A program made the position numbers and the translations under genes. A stretch of DNA of 64,000 nucleotides from Xiphias gladius. Its lineage: Eukaryota; Chordata; Actinopteri; Istiophoriformes; Xiphiidae. Shown here piece after piece: positions 42,601 through 55,744 of the stretch. The notes under the pieces are model-generated. The model saw nothing but the letters and a program-made list of their open reading frames with translations. It was not told the DNA's origin and did no database searches. The number at the start of each line of letters is the position of its first letter. Within the stretch, counting starts at the first letter, position 1. The DNA is taken from NCBI RefSeq assembly GCF_016859285.1, contig NC_053408.1:5606213-5670212 (forward strand), written 5' to 3'.

Positions 42601-45600
42601 CACCACTCTCCTACTGTTAGTAAAAATAGCAGCATTGTTATCGTCACAGACTTGCCTCGCTTTTCAGGGCTGCCGCCTTGTTGAACACAGGAAGCTGCCT
42701 CTCATGTCTTATTTATTTGCGTAGCGTTTTTGTTTTGGCTTCGTTCTGTATCACTCAGTATCAGTGTACTGCAGTTCATGATGTAGTCTCTGGGCATGTA
42801 GTGATTTTTAAGTATTTACCCTATTGTTGGTGGAGAGCTTTTCTCCAAAAAGCGTAAAATAAGATAATCTCCACTGGATTTGGACTGTGTTCCCTCCAAA
42901 CCAAAAATAATCAGATTTATTTTGTCATGCACCAGAATCACCTTGCTCACTCATCAGCTAAACTAATCTTACACTTTTCACCCCGCCCCCCCCCAAAAAA
43001 AAAAAAAACCTACACACACTTTCTTGTGGTTTTCTGCTGCCTACGCAACTCTGCACAGCAGTCATGCCAGCTTGCTCAAAGAACACCTATGATTTTCTAT
43101 CACACTCTATCATTAGCACAAACAGCGACTGTCTTTATATTGTAGAAAACTGAGGGTGTTGAAAATTGACACACATAGAAGGAGGAACTGCATTTTTTTT
43201 AAAGGTTGCTATCACAAACTGCAAAATAGAGAATACCCAAAATGCAACTTTTGGTGGTTTCTGTACACTGCTTAGGTCAGCCAATGAGGGATTGCCAAGG
43301 GAGAGATAATACATCACCATATGTCAAGGTATCCTCAAACTGTCTATTACTTAGAGTCCACGGGCCGGCAGTGTTTCATACAGTGCATTACTCACAGCCA
43401 GGAGGGGTGGGAGAGCAGACAGATTATCAGCAAGGTCACTCTGCCCCACTTCTCAGTCCTGCAGTGGTTGTGGGTTGCGAGCATCTACGCGACGTGCCCA
43501 CTCTCTCAGGTTACTGCGACAAGCCACGTTATGCAATGTCTCGCTCACGATGTCTGAGTGCTGTTTTGTCTTGTCCAACCTGCCATCATCTTGTCAAGCG
43601 TAAAAAAAAAACAAAAAAAACCCAACAGACGCTGGATACAGTGATCTGTGTGGCTGCATCAGCACTGTATGGAATGATGAAGATTTATATACGTCTTTCT
43701 TGCTGGTTCTCTAGATAGGGCTAACTTTGTTGACCCCCAAGGGAGAAGTTAAAGGAGAAGGCTGAGGTTTTTCCATATTTTTCTTACTGTCAAAAAATAT
43801 TATGAAAAGAAATATACATATATAGAAAAAATTTAAAATGCTTTACAATGGTAGTAAGGTGACTACTAAATATAATAAAGTATAATACAAATTACAATAA
43901 TAATGTAAAGAGAATTCATTTGAATATCAACATAAATATTTATATGTGCAATGTACCAAAAACTTATAAGACATGTAGTTGTAAAGTCGCTGTATCCATC
44001 CACATAATATAGTGCTATTCAGTCCTCTTTCGCTGACCTTATTCTCATGCTGCTGTGTCTCTCCCTAGAGTCAGCGCTAAGCCTAAACATGACTGCTGAC
44101 CAAAGACTGGCCTGCCAAAATAGATGGGCTCTGGTGCCGCGCAACCGTTACTATGACAAACCCACCATGTCCATTTGTTAGCTGGGGGAGAGTGGTCCAA
44201 TGTGATGGAAGCCAAGGCCACATCCCTATTTTCTGTCTGCGTGTTGCACATCTGGGATCTGTATTAACCCCCAGTTTGAGGAGGATTTAGAAGCAATAAC
44301 CTGCCACTTCTGGACACGTTTAACCTATGATGGTTGGGAAAGCAATTAATGGTGGTGTCACTAACTTTGACAGCTCGATTAAGCATCACAGAAGCATTCT
44401 GACCCTAAGAAAAGTGGATTAATTGCAGAATATATACACAGAAAAGTGAGGCACACAAAGACAGTAGGAGTAGCTATTTCACAGATCTCACATTATGCAT
44501 GGTAATCACATTAATTCACTCTGGCGTTTAAGGTAGAAATGGAGAGTAGCAGTGAGCCTCACGTGCCCGAAACAAGTTGAAATAACTGCGAGAAGAGGAT
44601 GAGTAATGAATAATGATGGAAAGTCGGGTGTTACAGTATGTGGGGAGTGACAGGAAACCTGCTATTTGTGTTGTTAAAAAAACCAAAGGCACCACCTCCA
44701 CACATCCTATTGGCTGAATTCAAAATTGGATCTGTTTTTGGAGAGTCAAGAGGGAAAGAAACACAGCGGGCGACATGATGCTGTGGGCAGAGGGGGGATA
44801 CTGACTTGCTAGTTAAACCGCCACAGTATTACCCAATCACGTTGTAGCCAGAGGTCCATCAGGATGGAACCACACTGTAGGAGTTCTAGCTCAGCTCTAT
44901 CATTTAGCCATCTCTCTGTCACAGCAACTGCTTTGTAAAATGTTAGTTGTCAGTTACTGGCTTTTTTTAATACCCTTTACAGTCAAGTAAACAGAATCTG
45001 TTAGCTGTTGAGTAGCTCTAGCTAGCTGCCCACAGAGCTTTTGTAGGACATCCCAGGCGGCTAGTAGCAGAGGGAGGGAGGAAGGGAGTTTCCTGGCCAT
45101 CTGTTAGCTCCTCTGACCTACTATCTGCCACAACTGGAACAGTGTCCTTCTCCAGCCCTACCCACCCCCACCACCCTGCCTTTAATCCCAATGTTTGTCT
45201 TCCAAAGATAGCCACCTCACCGTTTGAGGAGTTCATTTACTATGCTACATGCTTAGGTAAGGTTGGGATAAGAGGTTGCATCATTCAGAATCCCATTAGT
45301 CTGTCTTCCCCGCGTGGGATCATTGTCCATAAGGAGGGAGAAAATCTTCCCTCAGGAAGCGAAAGTGTTAATTCTGTGTCATTGAGGCAAGATTGTAGCC
45401 TGGCCTACATCATGGCACCGGTCCTGAACTCGCCCAAGGCCGCAGGTCACGACACGCATCCAGTCTCTGCTGTTTTTTTCCAGTGCCACGTTAAACGCTG
45501 CTGAACTTCGCCGTTTGATCTGCAGCATTGTGGGCGTAAAATGAGGCCACCACAAGCCACCAGCTGCAGCCTCTTGATCTTTAAACTTTTAAAGGAGTTA

Positions 45601-48600
45601 AGCAGTGCCACGGGAGAGCGTCACAGTGGGCATGCAGGCTTGGAGTGCACTGTAGTTGTTTTATGCTCTGTTATTTAGGATACAAACACTGTATTTTTTG
45701 TGTCTGTAATCCACATTCTGCTAATCCCTCTAAATACAAAGGTAACCTAAATCAAAAGCCATTAGACTTCATTGCGGCTCCCATGCTATCTGTCCTCTGC
45801 AGTAGGGTTAGGTTCAATCTGATGAAAGAAACTGAAATTGTGATTAATTATATATCTATAAAATGTCCAAAGAATACAGTAAAATGGCCGTTACAATTTC
45901 CCGGAGTCTAGGTTAAAGTCTTTAAATGGCTTCCTTTCTCTTACGAACTGTATAAAAGCCTAAGATATTCAGTTTACAATGATATTAAACAGAAAAATGA
46001 CAAGAATTCCTCTGGTTCGAGAAGCTGGACACAGGAAATGTTTTCCATTTTTGCTTGATAAACTAAAAATTGATGTATATTAAAAGTGTCAGTTAAAGGA
46101 ATAGTTCAGCATTTTGGGAAAAGCTGAATTTAGCATATATTCTCGAAGCAGGGAAAAATCTAGCCAAGCTCCGTCCAGCCGTCACAAAATCTGCCTACCC
46201 GCACCTCTAAAGCTCACTAATTAACACATTATATCTCATTTATATAATCTCTGCAAAAACCAGAGACTAAAAATGACAAACTCTGGTTTTATCTCAAAAA
46301 AGCGAATTGGCGTGTTTCCCAAAATGTCAAACTTGTCTTTTAATTTCCTGTCTGTCGATAATCAATTAAATGACCAATCGTTTAAGCACTACATATATCA
46401 AGTTCAATAATATTCAGTAGTTTTTAAAATGTATTTAACGCAATGAAATTCACGTTTTAAAATTTGCCTGCATTAACTGAATAGTTTAACCCCAGCCGAA
46501 CTTTAAAGTAAATGTAATATTTATGCTTGAGTTTGAGGAAAAAATTGGGCCTCGTCATCACTCACGTGAACAGACAGGAATGATGACACAGTGATTTGGC
46601 TCACGGCGATAACAGTTTAAACTCTATCCTTACTGGTGAGGAACGCTTAAAAGTAGAAGCAGATGCTTGCACAGTGTTCGATGAGGCATGATAATGCAGT
46701 GAAACTGCATGAATCAATACATTTCAAAAGTGCTGTCAAAACTGACAGGCTCTTTACTGTGGGTTGCTAGGGGGACGAGGCCCATATGTGTGAGAGGGTA
46801 GCACGGAGGCTACGAGATGCTACTTTGTTAACACAGACGGACAAACCAAACAGCTGAGAGAGAAGTGAGAGATGCACAGAATAAAGTCAACAAAGACTCG
46901 AGGAAAAAAGTGTCAAAATGACGCGACAGAAGGAAACAAGATTGTGGAGAGAAGAAAGTCTAGAAATTAAATAAGATAAATGAAAAGAATGTGTGAAAGG
47001 AGAAGGTCCAGCTATGAATCAGTGTGGCTAGTGGACCAAGCAAGGTGGTGCATACATAATCACCTTGGAAGACTGAAAGTGAGGCTTTTAAAGATTCAGC
47101 TTACTCTCTCCCTCTGTCTGTGTGTGTGTGTCTGTGTGTCTGTGTGAGAGAGAGAGAGAGAGGCTTGTGAACAGCAGCTGCAGAAGGCCTCCATTAGCAT
47201 GCTGGAGGTGGTTATGTAAAACTCTCATGCTGTTAGACCAGTGTGATTGTGGGAAGGCGGGCCCTGAAAAGAGAGGCCTCTGTCTTTATGGGAGTAAGTT
47301 CAGTGGTTGTGATTGATTTTTGCCAACTGTGTTTGATACACACTACCGCTCTGAAAATAATCCGGCTCTGAGTCCTCGAGGAAACGCAGTGGCCGTCTCA
47401 GTTGAAATGGTCGATACATTTGAATTGCATTTTGTCTGCATTAACAGTGGTGGTTAGTTATTATCAAACCATGAATCAAGCTTGTCTGTCTCAGATGCAT
47501 TCAACTCCACAGCCTCTGAGCATTTGGTGGTAAGCTGCAATCATTTTTGTAATCTCAAAGATTTAGCGTTAAGAGTATTTCTACATACACAACACACAGC
47601 TGTACGTCTTTGATGAGTCCCTTGAACTACTACCCAAACATAATGTTGAGTTACTTCTTGAATACACCATAATTGTTTTTCTATTTGAGTCGGTTTAAGA
47701 AGAGAAATATTTCAGGCAATAAACTAAAATACTGGATTTAAATTGTGAACCATTCATGCACACGTTCTTAAAAAAAACACTGCATAGTAGTTTGATTTGG
47801 ATTTGCATCTAATCAACTACACAGTAGTTAAGTGACAATCTACAACATTTCTATGTCCTTTCACTTGTTGATGCATACACAAATTATTCAACATTTACCA
47901 TGCTCCCAAGGGATGCACAGGAAGTCACGTGTTTTTCAGTAGCAGTTACTATATTTGGAAGCAATGCGAGAAGAAGTGGGTTGTAAGACAAAACAGTGAT
48001 AAACCACCACGGCTGCAAGGAAAAGAGAGGGGCAACACAAAGATGCAAACTACTCGTAGCAGAAAATCAAGCAGGCACTTTACCACAGGGTTCACGCTGA
48101 TTGACCTTTGGGCAGTTTAGCTTAGCACAAAGAATGGCAGCAGGGTGAAAAAGCTACCTTGGCTCTGTCCAAAAATAACCCCCCGTAAAAACCACACAAA
48201 AATTGTTGTTTTTACACTAAAGTTTTTTTTAATGGATAAGGCAAATGGCATATAATTTGCTAATGAGTGATCTTTAGAGGTGCAGAATTTTTTACCTTCG
48301 GACAGATTCAGGCCAGCTGTTTCCCCTCGTTTCCTGTCTTTGTGCTAAGTTTCATATTTAATCGGCGGATATGAGAGTGATTTCAAGCCTCTCACCTAAC
48401 TCTCAGCAAGAAAGCAACTAGGCTTATTTCCCAAAATGTCGAACTATTCCTTTTTAAAGAACAACAATCTCACAAATAACCCTCTTTTTCAAGGAAATCT
48501 CCCAAAATCCCATTGCCTTTGACAGTCTTGATCAAAGAGGTTTGAGTGTCTGTAATTCTCAGTCTGACCTACTGTCTCTGTTTCCTGCTGTAGGTGTTTG

Positions 48601-51600
48601 CCACCTACCCCAATGAGGATTATGACAGGCGTAACGAAGACGTGGATCCCATGGCAGCATCTGCTGAGTACGAGCTGGAGAAGAGGGTGGAGAGGCTGGA
48701 CCTGTTCCCCGTGGAGCTGGAGAAAGGTACTGAACAGTGTGAGAGGTCGCTCTTCCGAGTGCTCATCAGCTGTGCACAAACGGATAAGTCTTAAGTATTT
48801 ATTTTAACCTCGTCGGGGCAGTGGGTGGTTGGTTTGTGCCATAGTTGGAAAGAGAATACAATACATTTTACAATTTGGTATCAGATCAGATTCACTTCCC
48901 ACTGAACAATATGAGTCGTCCTTTTTTTGTCTTTCTTTGAAGCCAAATAAAACAGTTCTACATTTGGTTATCACTTATGTAAAAAGGCCTTCAGTGTTTA
49001 CAGACTGCCTTCTGCCAACCCTCCTGTTTCCAACAGGGCAAAGAAAGTGCCATGGTTTTACCTTCCATCTCTTCCCAGTGAGCCACACTTCCAACATCCC
49101 TTCAGCATTATGGTGCATTAATATATTTATAGAAGATTATATTTAGACTTGTGTACAGGGCAGGTTACATGGGATACCATATGTGCACATGTTCTATATA
49201 AATGTTTTCCTGCCGTGTTTACTGTCTACATTAATTGAGTCAGGAAAAAACAAAGACTCTAGTTATTAGTCTAGAAGAGTAAAGGGAGAAACAGTGCTCA
49301 CAAATGAATACACTATCTCACACCATCTGGCAGAAAATATAGGTGTGATCTCTGATTCTGATCTAACTTTAAAGTAGTGTTGTATCATTTCAAGACATTG
49401 TGAAGGTCGGACCTTCACTATATCCTCCAGATAGAGGCTTCTCCATCCTTTTATTGCAAATATAAATCAATAGTTATTGTTTTAAAACTCACAAAGACAA
49501 GGGCTCGCATCACTGCTGATCCTTGCAATAGCCTCCAGTTAGTCTTAAACTTGTCTTAAGATCCCACTGTGTCTCGTAGCAGTAAGTTTATCCTGATGGT
49601 GCGGGGAGTGAACCACCAGTCTCGCAGCCACAAGCACACTTATCTGAAATTAGTCCACGGCCGCAAATTATTACCAAACATGTAAATCTCAAGAGTGATG
49701 ACATTCAAAGTCATGTTTTCCACTCACAGAGAGTGGTTAGAAATGACTCATACTTGAGTCACAGGGACATGGCAGTATAACAAATTTAAACCAAAACCTT
49801 TCAAACATCGATTGCAATAACAGTATGGTGACAGCTAGTTTGGTATTCCTTACTGTCTTTCAGATGGTGATGGCTTGGGCATCAGTATCATCGGGATGGG
49901 TGCAGGGGCTGACATGGGCCTGGAGAAGCTGGGTATCTTCGTTAAGACGGTCACAGAGGGAGGAGCGGCACACAGGGACGGCAGGTATGTTTATTCGTGT
50001 TAAATTCACTTTGGGTCGTCCTGATGCCTCTTCTGGTGAAGAAACACAACTGAAACATCCCATTTCAGACTTTCTGTTCAAACTGAGAGGGCCTTTGTTT
50101 TAAGAAAAGATAAGATAAGATGACTTTGAAGTCTGACAGCAGCAGGAAGGAAGGACCTTCGGTATCTCTCCTTCACACAACGCGGTTGAAGCAGCCTGTC
50201 ACTGAAGGAGCTGCCCAGTGCTGTGTCCTGCATGGGGTGGGACATGTTCTCCATCAGGCATCATAGCGTAGTCATCATTCTCCTTTCCTCCCTCCACCTC
50301 CACTGGGTCGGGAGGGCACATCAGAGCAGAACTGGCCTCCTTAACCAGTCTGTTAAGTTTGTACACCATATGTCAACCAGAGGTTAGCTATTTCCGGGAG
50401 TGGATGCTTCATTGTCTCATATTAATCCCTGCCAACTGCAAATAGGTTTTGGTGCCAAGCACAAGGACTTATAAATGGAGTTTGGCTTGTGTGGCCCTAA
50501 GTATATAGATGATGTACAGAGGCCACAGTTGAACTGTGACTGTAAATCCTAAACTTCACTCTTTGCCGTCTACTCCAGGATCCAGGTGAACGATCTGATT
50601 GTGGAGGTGGACGGGACCAGTTTGGTTGGAGTCACCCAGAGCTTTGCTGCCTCTGTACTCAGGAACACCTCAGGAACTGTCAAGTAAGAGTTACTCTCAC
50701 TCGTCATGAATTTGTTGCTATCACATTGACTCACTTTAACACCAAGATAGACAAATAATCTAAAAACAAGTGTCATTTTTATAAGCAATGCTAATGGCGT
50801 GGCTCTGAGGAGGGCAGCGTTGGTCGGGCTGTCAGTTGGTCCGTCGACCACTTTGGCCCAGACTCTATACTGCATATATCTCAACAGCTATTTGGTGGAG
50901 ACGTTTCCTCTAGCATCACAATGTGTCAACAACCGCTGGGTGGATCACCATGAAGCTTGGCGGAGATAGCCGTGTGCCCCTCAGGATGAACTGTGGTAGC
51001 TTTGGTGGTACCTTCCTTTTTCCTCTAACACCTTCCATCGAGTCCAAATTTTCATTTGACAAAATGCCTGCAAAACTAAAAGTACAAAATGCTAGCATGC
51101 TAACATGCCGAACCAAACTGGTGAATATGGTAAACGTTACCTGCTAAATACCAACGTGTTTGCTTTGTCACTGTGAGCATGTTAGCATGGTGATGTTAGC
51201 ATTTAGCCCAAAGCACTGCTATGCCCTTAGTTGAATGGACATTTATTTTTACAGTTTCCATTTTCTAGTCGCATCTGGCTTTCTAGATGCCTTAGCTGTG
51301 ATTAGGGTGTCATTTTGTGTAACTATCCCGTCGCCTCAACTCGCTATGACGTACAGCATTCTTGCTTGAAGAGGTGGTTTCCTCTTGATATATACCCATA
51401 GCCAGTCTCACGTGCAGGACTGACTACTACCACATCCTGGCCATTCAGCTCACCAGACTGCAGATTTATATCTCAGGGTCTCACAGGGCCATGATTGTAA
51501 CCTTCAGTATTGAAAAGCTCCTTTTGAAGAATAAGGCCCAAAGATTCCACACTAGAGCCACAGAAAACAGGGTTATCAGGAACAAATACAGTCAGAATCA

Positions 51601-54600
51601 GAAGTATCATTTTGAAATGCCAGAGGGCTATTTGTAGACTGGCTCTTTTGCGTTTTGGTGGAACTGACTCTTCCCTTTGTGCTCCTTTTCTAAGCTGTAA
51701 GCTCATTCATACTTCAGGGTTTTGTGGCCAGCGCTGTTGGGCTAACTGTTAGTGTTGTGTGACTTGTGGAGATCAGAGACCTCCATAGATAGCTCATACA
51801 TTATGGATCTGCCGCAGTGATGGCGAAGGGCACTAGAGCTCAAAACCTATTCATAAAAACCGTAAGGGAGACAAATAGACGGGGGCAGGAAGTGTGTTTG
51901 TGAACATTTAATTACCCGTTAGTGCAGCAGGGATTGAAAGGCTGCAGCGGCTGGCTTAATAACCGTCTGTGGCTTCATCGTGATTCACTGGGCTTTTCCC
52001 TGTTTACTGCCTTTGATTGGGCAAAGAGTTGTGAGAATCAATCAGGAAACATATAGCCTCTATAATGAAGGGTTTGATTTTTATCGTAGAATAGGCCCAC
52101 AACACACAGACTGCCTTTGTTCACCTCTAAACAGGAAGCCATTTTCTGTCATCAGAGAGCTAACACATTCCTTACTACATGAATACATTGCACTATACCA
52201 CTCTAAGCAGTGTATTACGTGAAACAACACACTCATGGTGCTTGTGGAACCAGTGTTTTGGCTCCTCTGGGGTCAGGAGGGGGGAAAATTATGGCCATTA
52301 TGTATTATTTAGTAGTCAGATACAGTATCATACCATATCAGATATAGGATTATTTAAGTACGGCTAGGACCTTTGAACATGATTCGGGGTTAGTGGTTTG
52401 TCAGATATGTTGTTTGAACCGGACTGTTGATTGTCAAAACGCAGGTTTGTGATCGGGCGAGAGAAGCCGGGGGAGCAGAGCGAAGTGGCCCAGCTCATCC
52501 AGCAGACTCTGGAGCAGGAACGTTGGCAGAGGGAGATGATGGAGCAGCGCTACAACCAGTACATGGACGAACAAGAGGTCAGTCTTCACATTCAGGGCTG
52601 GTGTAGGATCTAGCTAAGAAAACGACCTGTTTTGTCTTTCCCGAAGGAGTGATGGTGCAGTGGTGCAGTGTCTGCACATACATGGTGCGGAAGTGAGGGT
52701 GCAGTGCTTACTAATCCATTGTCCTCCATCCCCTCCCCCACCACTTGCATGCACACACACATTACTGCAATAACAAAAAACAGATTTTTGAGAATTCAAT
52801 GTAACATTTAGACTAATATCTTCAAGATTCTTACAAGAAAATGTAAACGTATTACACAGCATGTGAGTACCATGATCTTTCAAGCTCAGTTGTTGTCTTG
52901 TCAGTATTTAGAGGGGATCATTTCCAGTTATCTGAATGTACGTGCAAAAATTATAGCAAGAAGACGAAAAATTGGACTTCAGCATCTGAAACATGGTCCT
53001 ACACTAAGCTACTTGACAACAGAACAAAGGCGTCACTAAACAGCATTAAAGTTGACATAACCTTTTCAACCTGTTCAGGCACAAAATGCTGCCTTAAAAT
53101 GAAAAACAAGGACGTTTTTTTATTTATTTTTTTTGCAATCATTCATTGGCGCCATATGTCCTTGGTTCCTCCTCAGGATTATGAAATTTATCTCAGTGCC
53201 ATCATCAGCAGACGTGACTCTCTCTGGTGTGGCTGTGTTGCGTGTGCTTCTGGCGCAAAGCCACGCTGTTTTGTCCAGCATGTAGTTTCAGTCTGATTAA
53301 ACGATAAGCTCGGCTCCAAAATGGGGACAAATCAGGATAACTCAAATTTTGTGATCCAGGAGGCCCTTTGTTTTGTTAACCTTTGTGTCTCAGATTTTCT
53401 TTTTCCTTTACTTTTACATAAACAGAGCATGGGTCCGAAAACTGTCTGTAGTTTCATTGTAATAACAGAGAGGAAATTGCCCCATTCATGAAAGGGTGAT
53501 GGTGGGTGGTTCTTGAAAAGCATTACATTGTACAATGGAAAGTTTAGTCTGCTCTTTTGAGTTTTACACCATCTAGTGTCCATTTAGTGTCACGGCACTG
53601 TGTTTCTGACAGCACTGTTAAGTCCCTGTTTCACCGTCTTTTCCTATTTTCTGTGCTGTTTTATTCAAACATTTAAAGATAACGGTAAAAAAAATGTTTT
53701 CTCTCAGAAATCCCCTTTACTTGCCAGACAGCAGTACAGTGTAGAGACAAAAACAAAATCTAACCATTACAAACATCATAGATGTTTGAACAATCTTGTC
53801 TTCCCCACATTCGGCTTTCTCTGTCTAACTGATACTGGTTGCACTGTTGAATGATCCTTCTACACGTTATTTCCAAATGCAACATCTTGATCGACAATGA
53901 TATTACTTAAGGAAGCAAAAAAAAAAAAAAAATAATAATAATAATTTAAGAGTGAAGGCACATTTGCACTGCAGCACTTGATGTAACAAATTCTTTCCTA
54001 TCCTCGATCTCATCCCTGCAGGGTGCTGAATATGGCACAGATGAGGAGGAGGACGAGGATGAGGAGGTCAGTCCGCCGTATCCCAGTGCCATTGAGGTGT
54101 TTGACTTGGCAGAGAACGAGGACATGTCGCCTCTGGAGACTGACCCTGAGAAACTAGCCCATAAATACAAAGAGGTGAGTAGTCAGCTCCTTAATTGGAA
54201 CATTTCCTACGTAATCACAGCTTATTTCCTCTGATGTACCTAATAATTAACAGATGTATTTAAAAATTGTCATCTCTTTACTGTAAAGCTCCAAATAAAG
54301 CATGCTGTGACCCAGGCTGAGATCCAACAGCTGAAAAGAAAGGTAAGGTGTTAAATTAAAATAAAAGTACTAGTCCTAAAGGAGGAAGAAGCAAAGAAGC
54401 ACTGATTATTTTAAAGGTCAGAGATGTGTCTCTGATGCGTCACCTGTCTTTCCAGCTGCACCACGCGGAGCAGGAGAAGCAGCGCTGGCGTATGGATAAG
54501 GCTCAGCTGGAACAGACCCTGCAGGAGAACAAGGAGCGTATGGAGAAGCTGGAGGGCTACTGGATGGAGGCTCAGAGCCTGTGCCAGGCGGTGGACGAGC

Positions 54601-55744
54601 ACCTGAAGGAGACGCAGGCTCAGTATCAGGCCCTGGAGCGCAAGTACAGCAAAGCCAAACGCCTGATCAAGGAATATCAGCAGAAGTAAGGCGGCTTCAT
54701 GACACAGACGAGCGCTAAAAGAGTTGTGTGATGTATGATGTGTGAGATAGACGGTCTGACGCTGTCATCTGCTACCTGTAACAGGGAGATTGAGTACCTG
54801 AAGAAGGAGACCCAGCGTTGTGCACAAGTTGGGGCTGAGGCCTCCCTTCTGAAAGAGGAGTCTGGACAACTCCACGAACAGGTATGGGAGGTCATCTAGA
54901 TTAAGGCTACTTTGCTAGTGCATGCAAGTTTTTACCATTATATTAACAGATTTCATCTGGTAATATAATGTCACGTTAGTGAGTAGTTTTTGTTCAAATG
55001 TTTTGCACCCTCTTTAAAGGCAGACAGAGTCCTTTCCCTGTTTTGCCTCTTTCAAATGTTCCCAAAGATATTCAGGGGGGGTCAGTGTCTGGTGAGAGTG
55101 GAGGGCAACCTGTTGAATTCAGCGATCATTTTGGACTATCGGGCCTGGATGCGTGTTTAGGGGACAGTGTTCTTCTGGGGAAAAAAATCCTTTAAGTCAG
55201 AAGACGCAGCATGCTGTGCAGAGCCTCTCCTTGCTGTAGTTAATCATGGTAACCAAGTCAGCACCTCTCACTCTTGCTTTGGATGACAGTAACGTTTATA
55301 AAATCTCTCCAGTGTTATTAGCAAACATTTTAATTGGCTTGTTAGAATTTAGCTAGAGTTTGAGGAGGTGACCGTTTTTTTTCAGCACTCGTTCATGTGA
55401 AAGTTGTAGCAATAACAACAAAACCTCGGCGGACCTTGTCTATTCAGTGTGCTGTATTAGTTATTAAAGGCCCAGCGTCACTCACACGGCAGCATGCAAA
55501 TGACAGCATTTGAACGAACGGTGCTTGTGGGATGCCAACAGTTTGAAAAAAGTATTTCTTAAAGATCAAAATATATTTATGTGTATCAGCCCTAGATAAT
55601 GTTCGAGTTCAGACTTTTGGACCCAACCGTAAATATACTGTTTTGTTTTCATACTGTAACAGAATTTAACGCTCGCTCCTCTCTCCTCTCTAGGTGGCTG
55701 ACCTGGAGTGTAGGGTCGAGGAGCTGAAATCTGAACCTTTATAA
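38232..55744 (+). CDS. ppp1r9b: Neurabin-2 / spinophilin (PP1 regulatory subunit 9B), complete, 10 coding exons
   Basis: Scaffold that bundles F-actin and targets protein phosphatase 1 to dendritic spines and adherens-type junctions. Exons: 38232-39617, 48594-48726, 49864-49984, 50579-50683, 52445-52577, 54022-54174, 54289-54342, 54456-54685, 54785-54881, 55694-55744; joined 2463 nt, 820 residues (human about 815). Order: N-terminal actin-binding region, PP1-docking motif RKIRF (452-456), PDZ domain (about 507-595), acidic linker, C-terminal coiled coil. The start MMKTE matches human; an in-frame TGA lies two codons upstream. The shared blocks [37 protein letters not shown] and [14 protein letters not shown] identify it. 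It is intact, with all joins in phase. PPP1R9A is excluded by better agreement with 9B and by synteny. Confidence 0.96.
40790..41037. repeat. Short inverted-repeat element (MITE-like), copy A
   Basis: Starts ggaattgtttgacattttgg and ends ccaaaatgttgtactgttcc: terminal inverted repeats. The inside has the diagnostic words agcacaaagactgga, tggctctgtcca and ctaccagcacttctaaagct. About 250 bp. Confidence 0.7.
46095..46342. repeat. Short inverted-repeat element (MITE-like), copy B
   Basis: Starts aaaggaatagttcagcattttg and ends cccaaaatgtcaaacttgtcttt, with ctacccgcacctctaaagct inside, matching copy A at both ends and in the middle. It is more diverged in its left half. Confidence 0.65.
48112..48456. 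repeat. Short inverted-repeat element (MITE-like), copy C
   Basis: Has tagcttagcacaaagaatgg and tggctctgtcca at left and ends cttatttcccaaaatgtcga then actattcc. The left terminus appears truncated, while the interior carries a second inverted copy of the agcacaaagaca segment. It ends 138 bases before ppp1r9b exon 2. Confidence 0.65.
50104..50365. repeat. Interspersed repeat in ppp1r9b intron 3
   Basis: Begins with a gataagataagatgactttg stretch and continues with a segment on cagcctgtcactgaaggagctgcc and catggggtgggacatgttctc, ending near ccagtctgttaag. I recognise these phrases as belonging to a repeat family widespread in teleost genomes; its class is uncertain to me. Confidence 0.5.
50760..51235. 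repeat. Interspersed repeat in ppp1r9b intron 4
   Basis: Contains atctcaacagctatttggtgg, ggatcaccatgaagcttgg, cccctcaggatgaactgtgg and, further on, gtgagcatgttagcatggtgatgttagcatttagc. This is a very common percomorph repeat and supports placing the organism in that group. The rest of this intron (to 52444) has nothing I recognise. Confidence 0.6.
52578..54021 (+). other. ppp1r9b intron 5
   Basis: A 1.44-kb intron, AT-rich, with an A-rich/ATA tract near 53919-53945. No exon, RNA gene or clear interspersed repeat seen. Confidence 0.6.
54022..55744 (+). other. ppp1r9b: ppp1r9b exons 6-10: acidic linker and coiled coil
   Basis: Exon 6 (54022-54174) is strongly acidic ([11 protein letters not shown]) and includes [15 protein letters not shown]. 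Exons 7-9 (54289-54342, 54456-54685, 54785-54881) encode heptad-rich helix, including [12 protein letters not shown] and [19 protein letters not shown]. The last exon (55694-55744) encodes [16 protein letters not shown] and stop, shorter and different from the human end. The region mediates dimerisation in neurabins. The 812-bp intron 54882-55693 has no feature I recognise. Confidence 0.93.

Larger units (their letters stand above)
39618..48593 (+). other. ppp1r9b intron 1
   Basis: A 9-kb intron (gtgagg donor, gctgtag acceptor). It contains at least three copies of one short inverted-repeat element family and simple repeats such as TCTG near 42460-42480 and GA near 47146-47162. I found no other exon or RNA gene. 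The open frames inside are short and lack protein-like composition. Confidence 0.75.
48594..52577 (+). other. ppp1r9b: ppp1r9b exons 2-5: PDZ domain and flanks
   Basis: Exon 2 (48594-48726) encodes [20 protein letters not shown], nearly identical to human. Exons 3 and 4 (49864-49984, 50579-50683) encode the PDZ domain: [16 protein letters not shown] carboxylate-binding loop region, [21 protein letters not shown] and [17 protein letters not shown]. Exon 5 (52445-52577) completes it with [20 protein letters not shown] and starts the helical segment. In mammals this PDZ domain binds C-termini such as that of p70S6K. The very high conservation here contrasts with exon 1. Confidence 0.94.
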
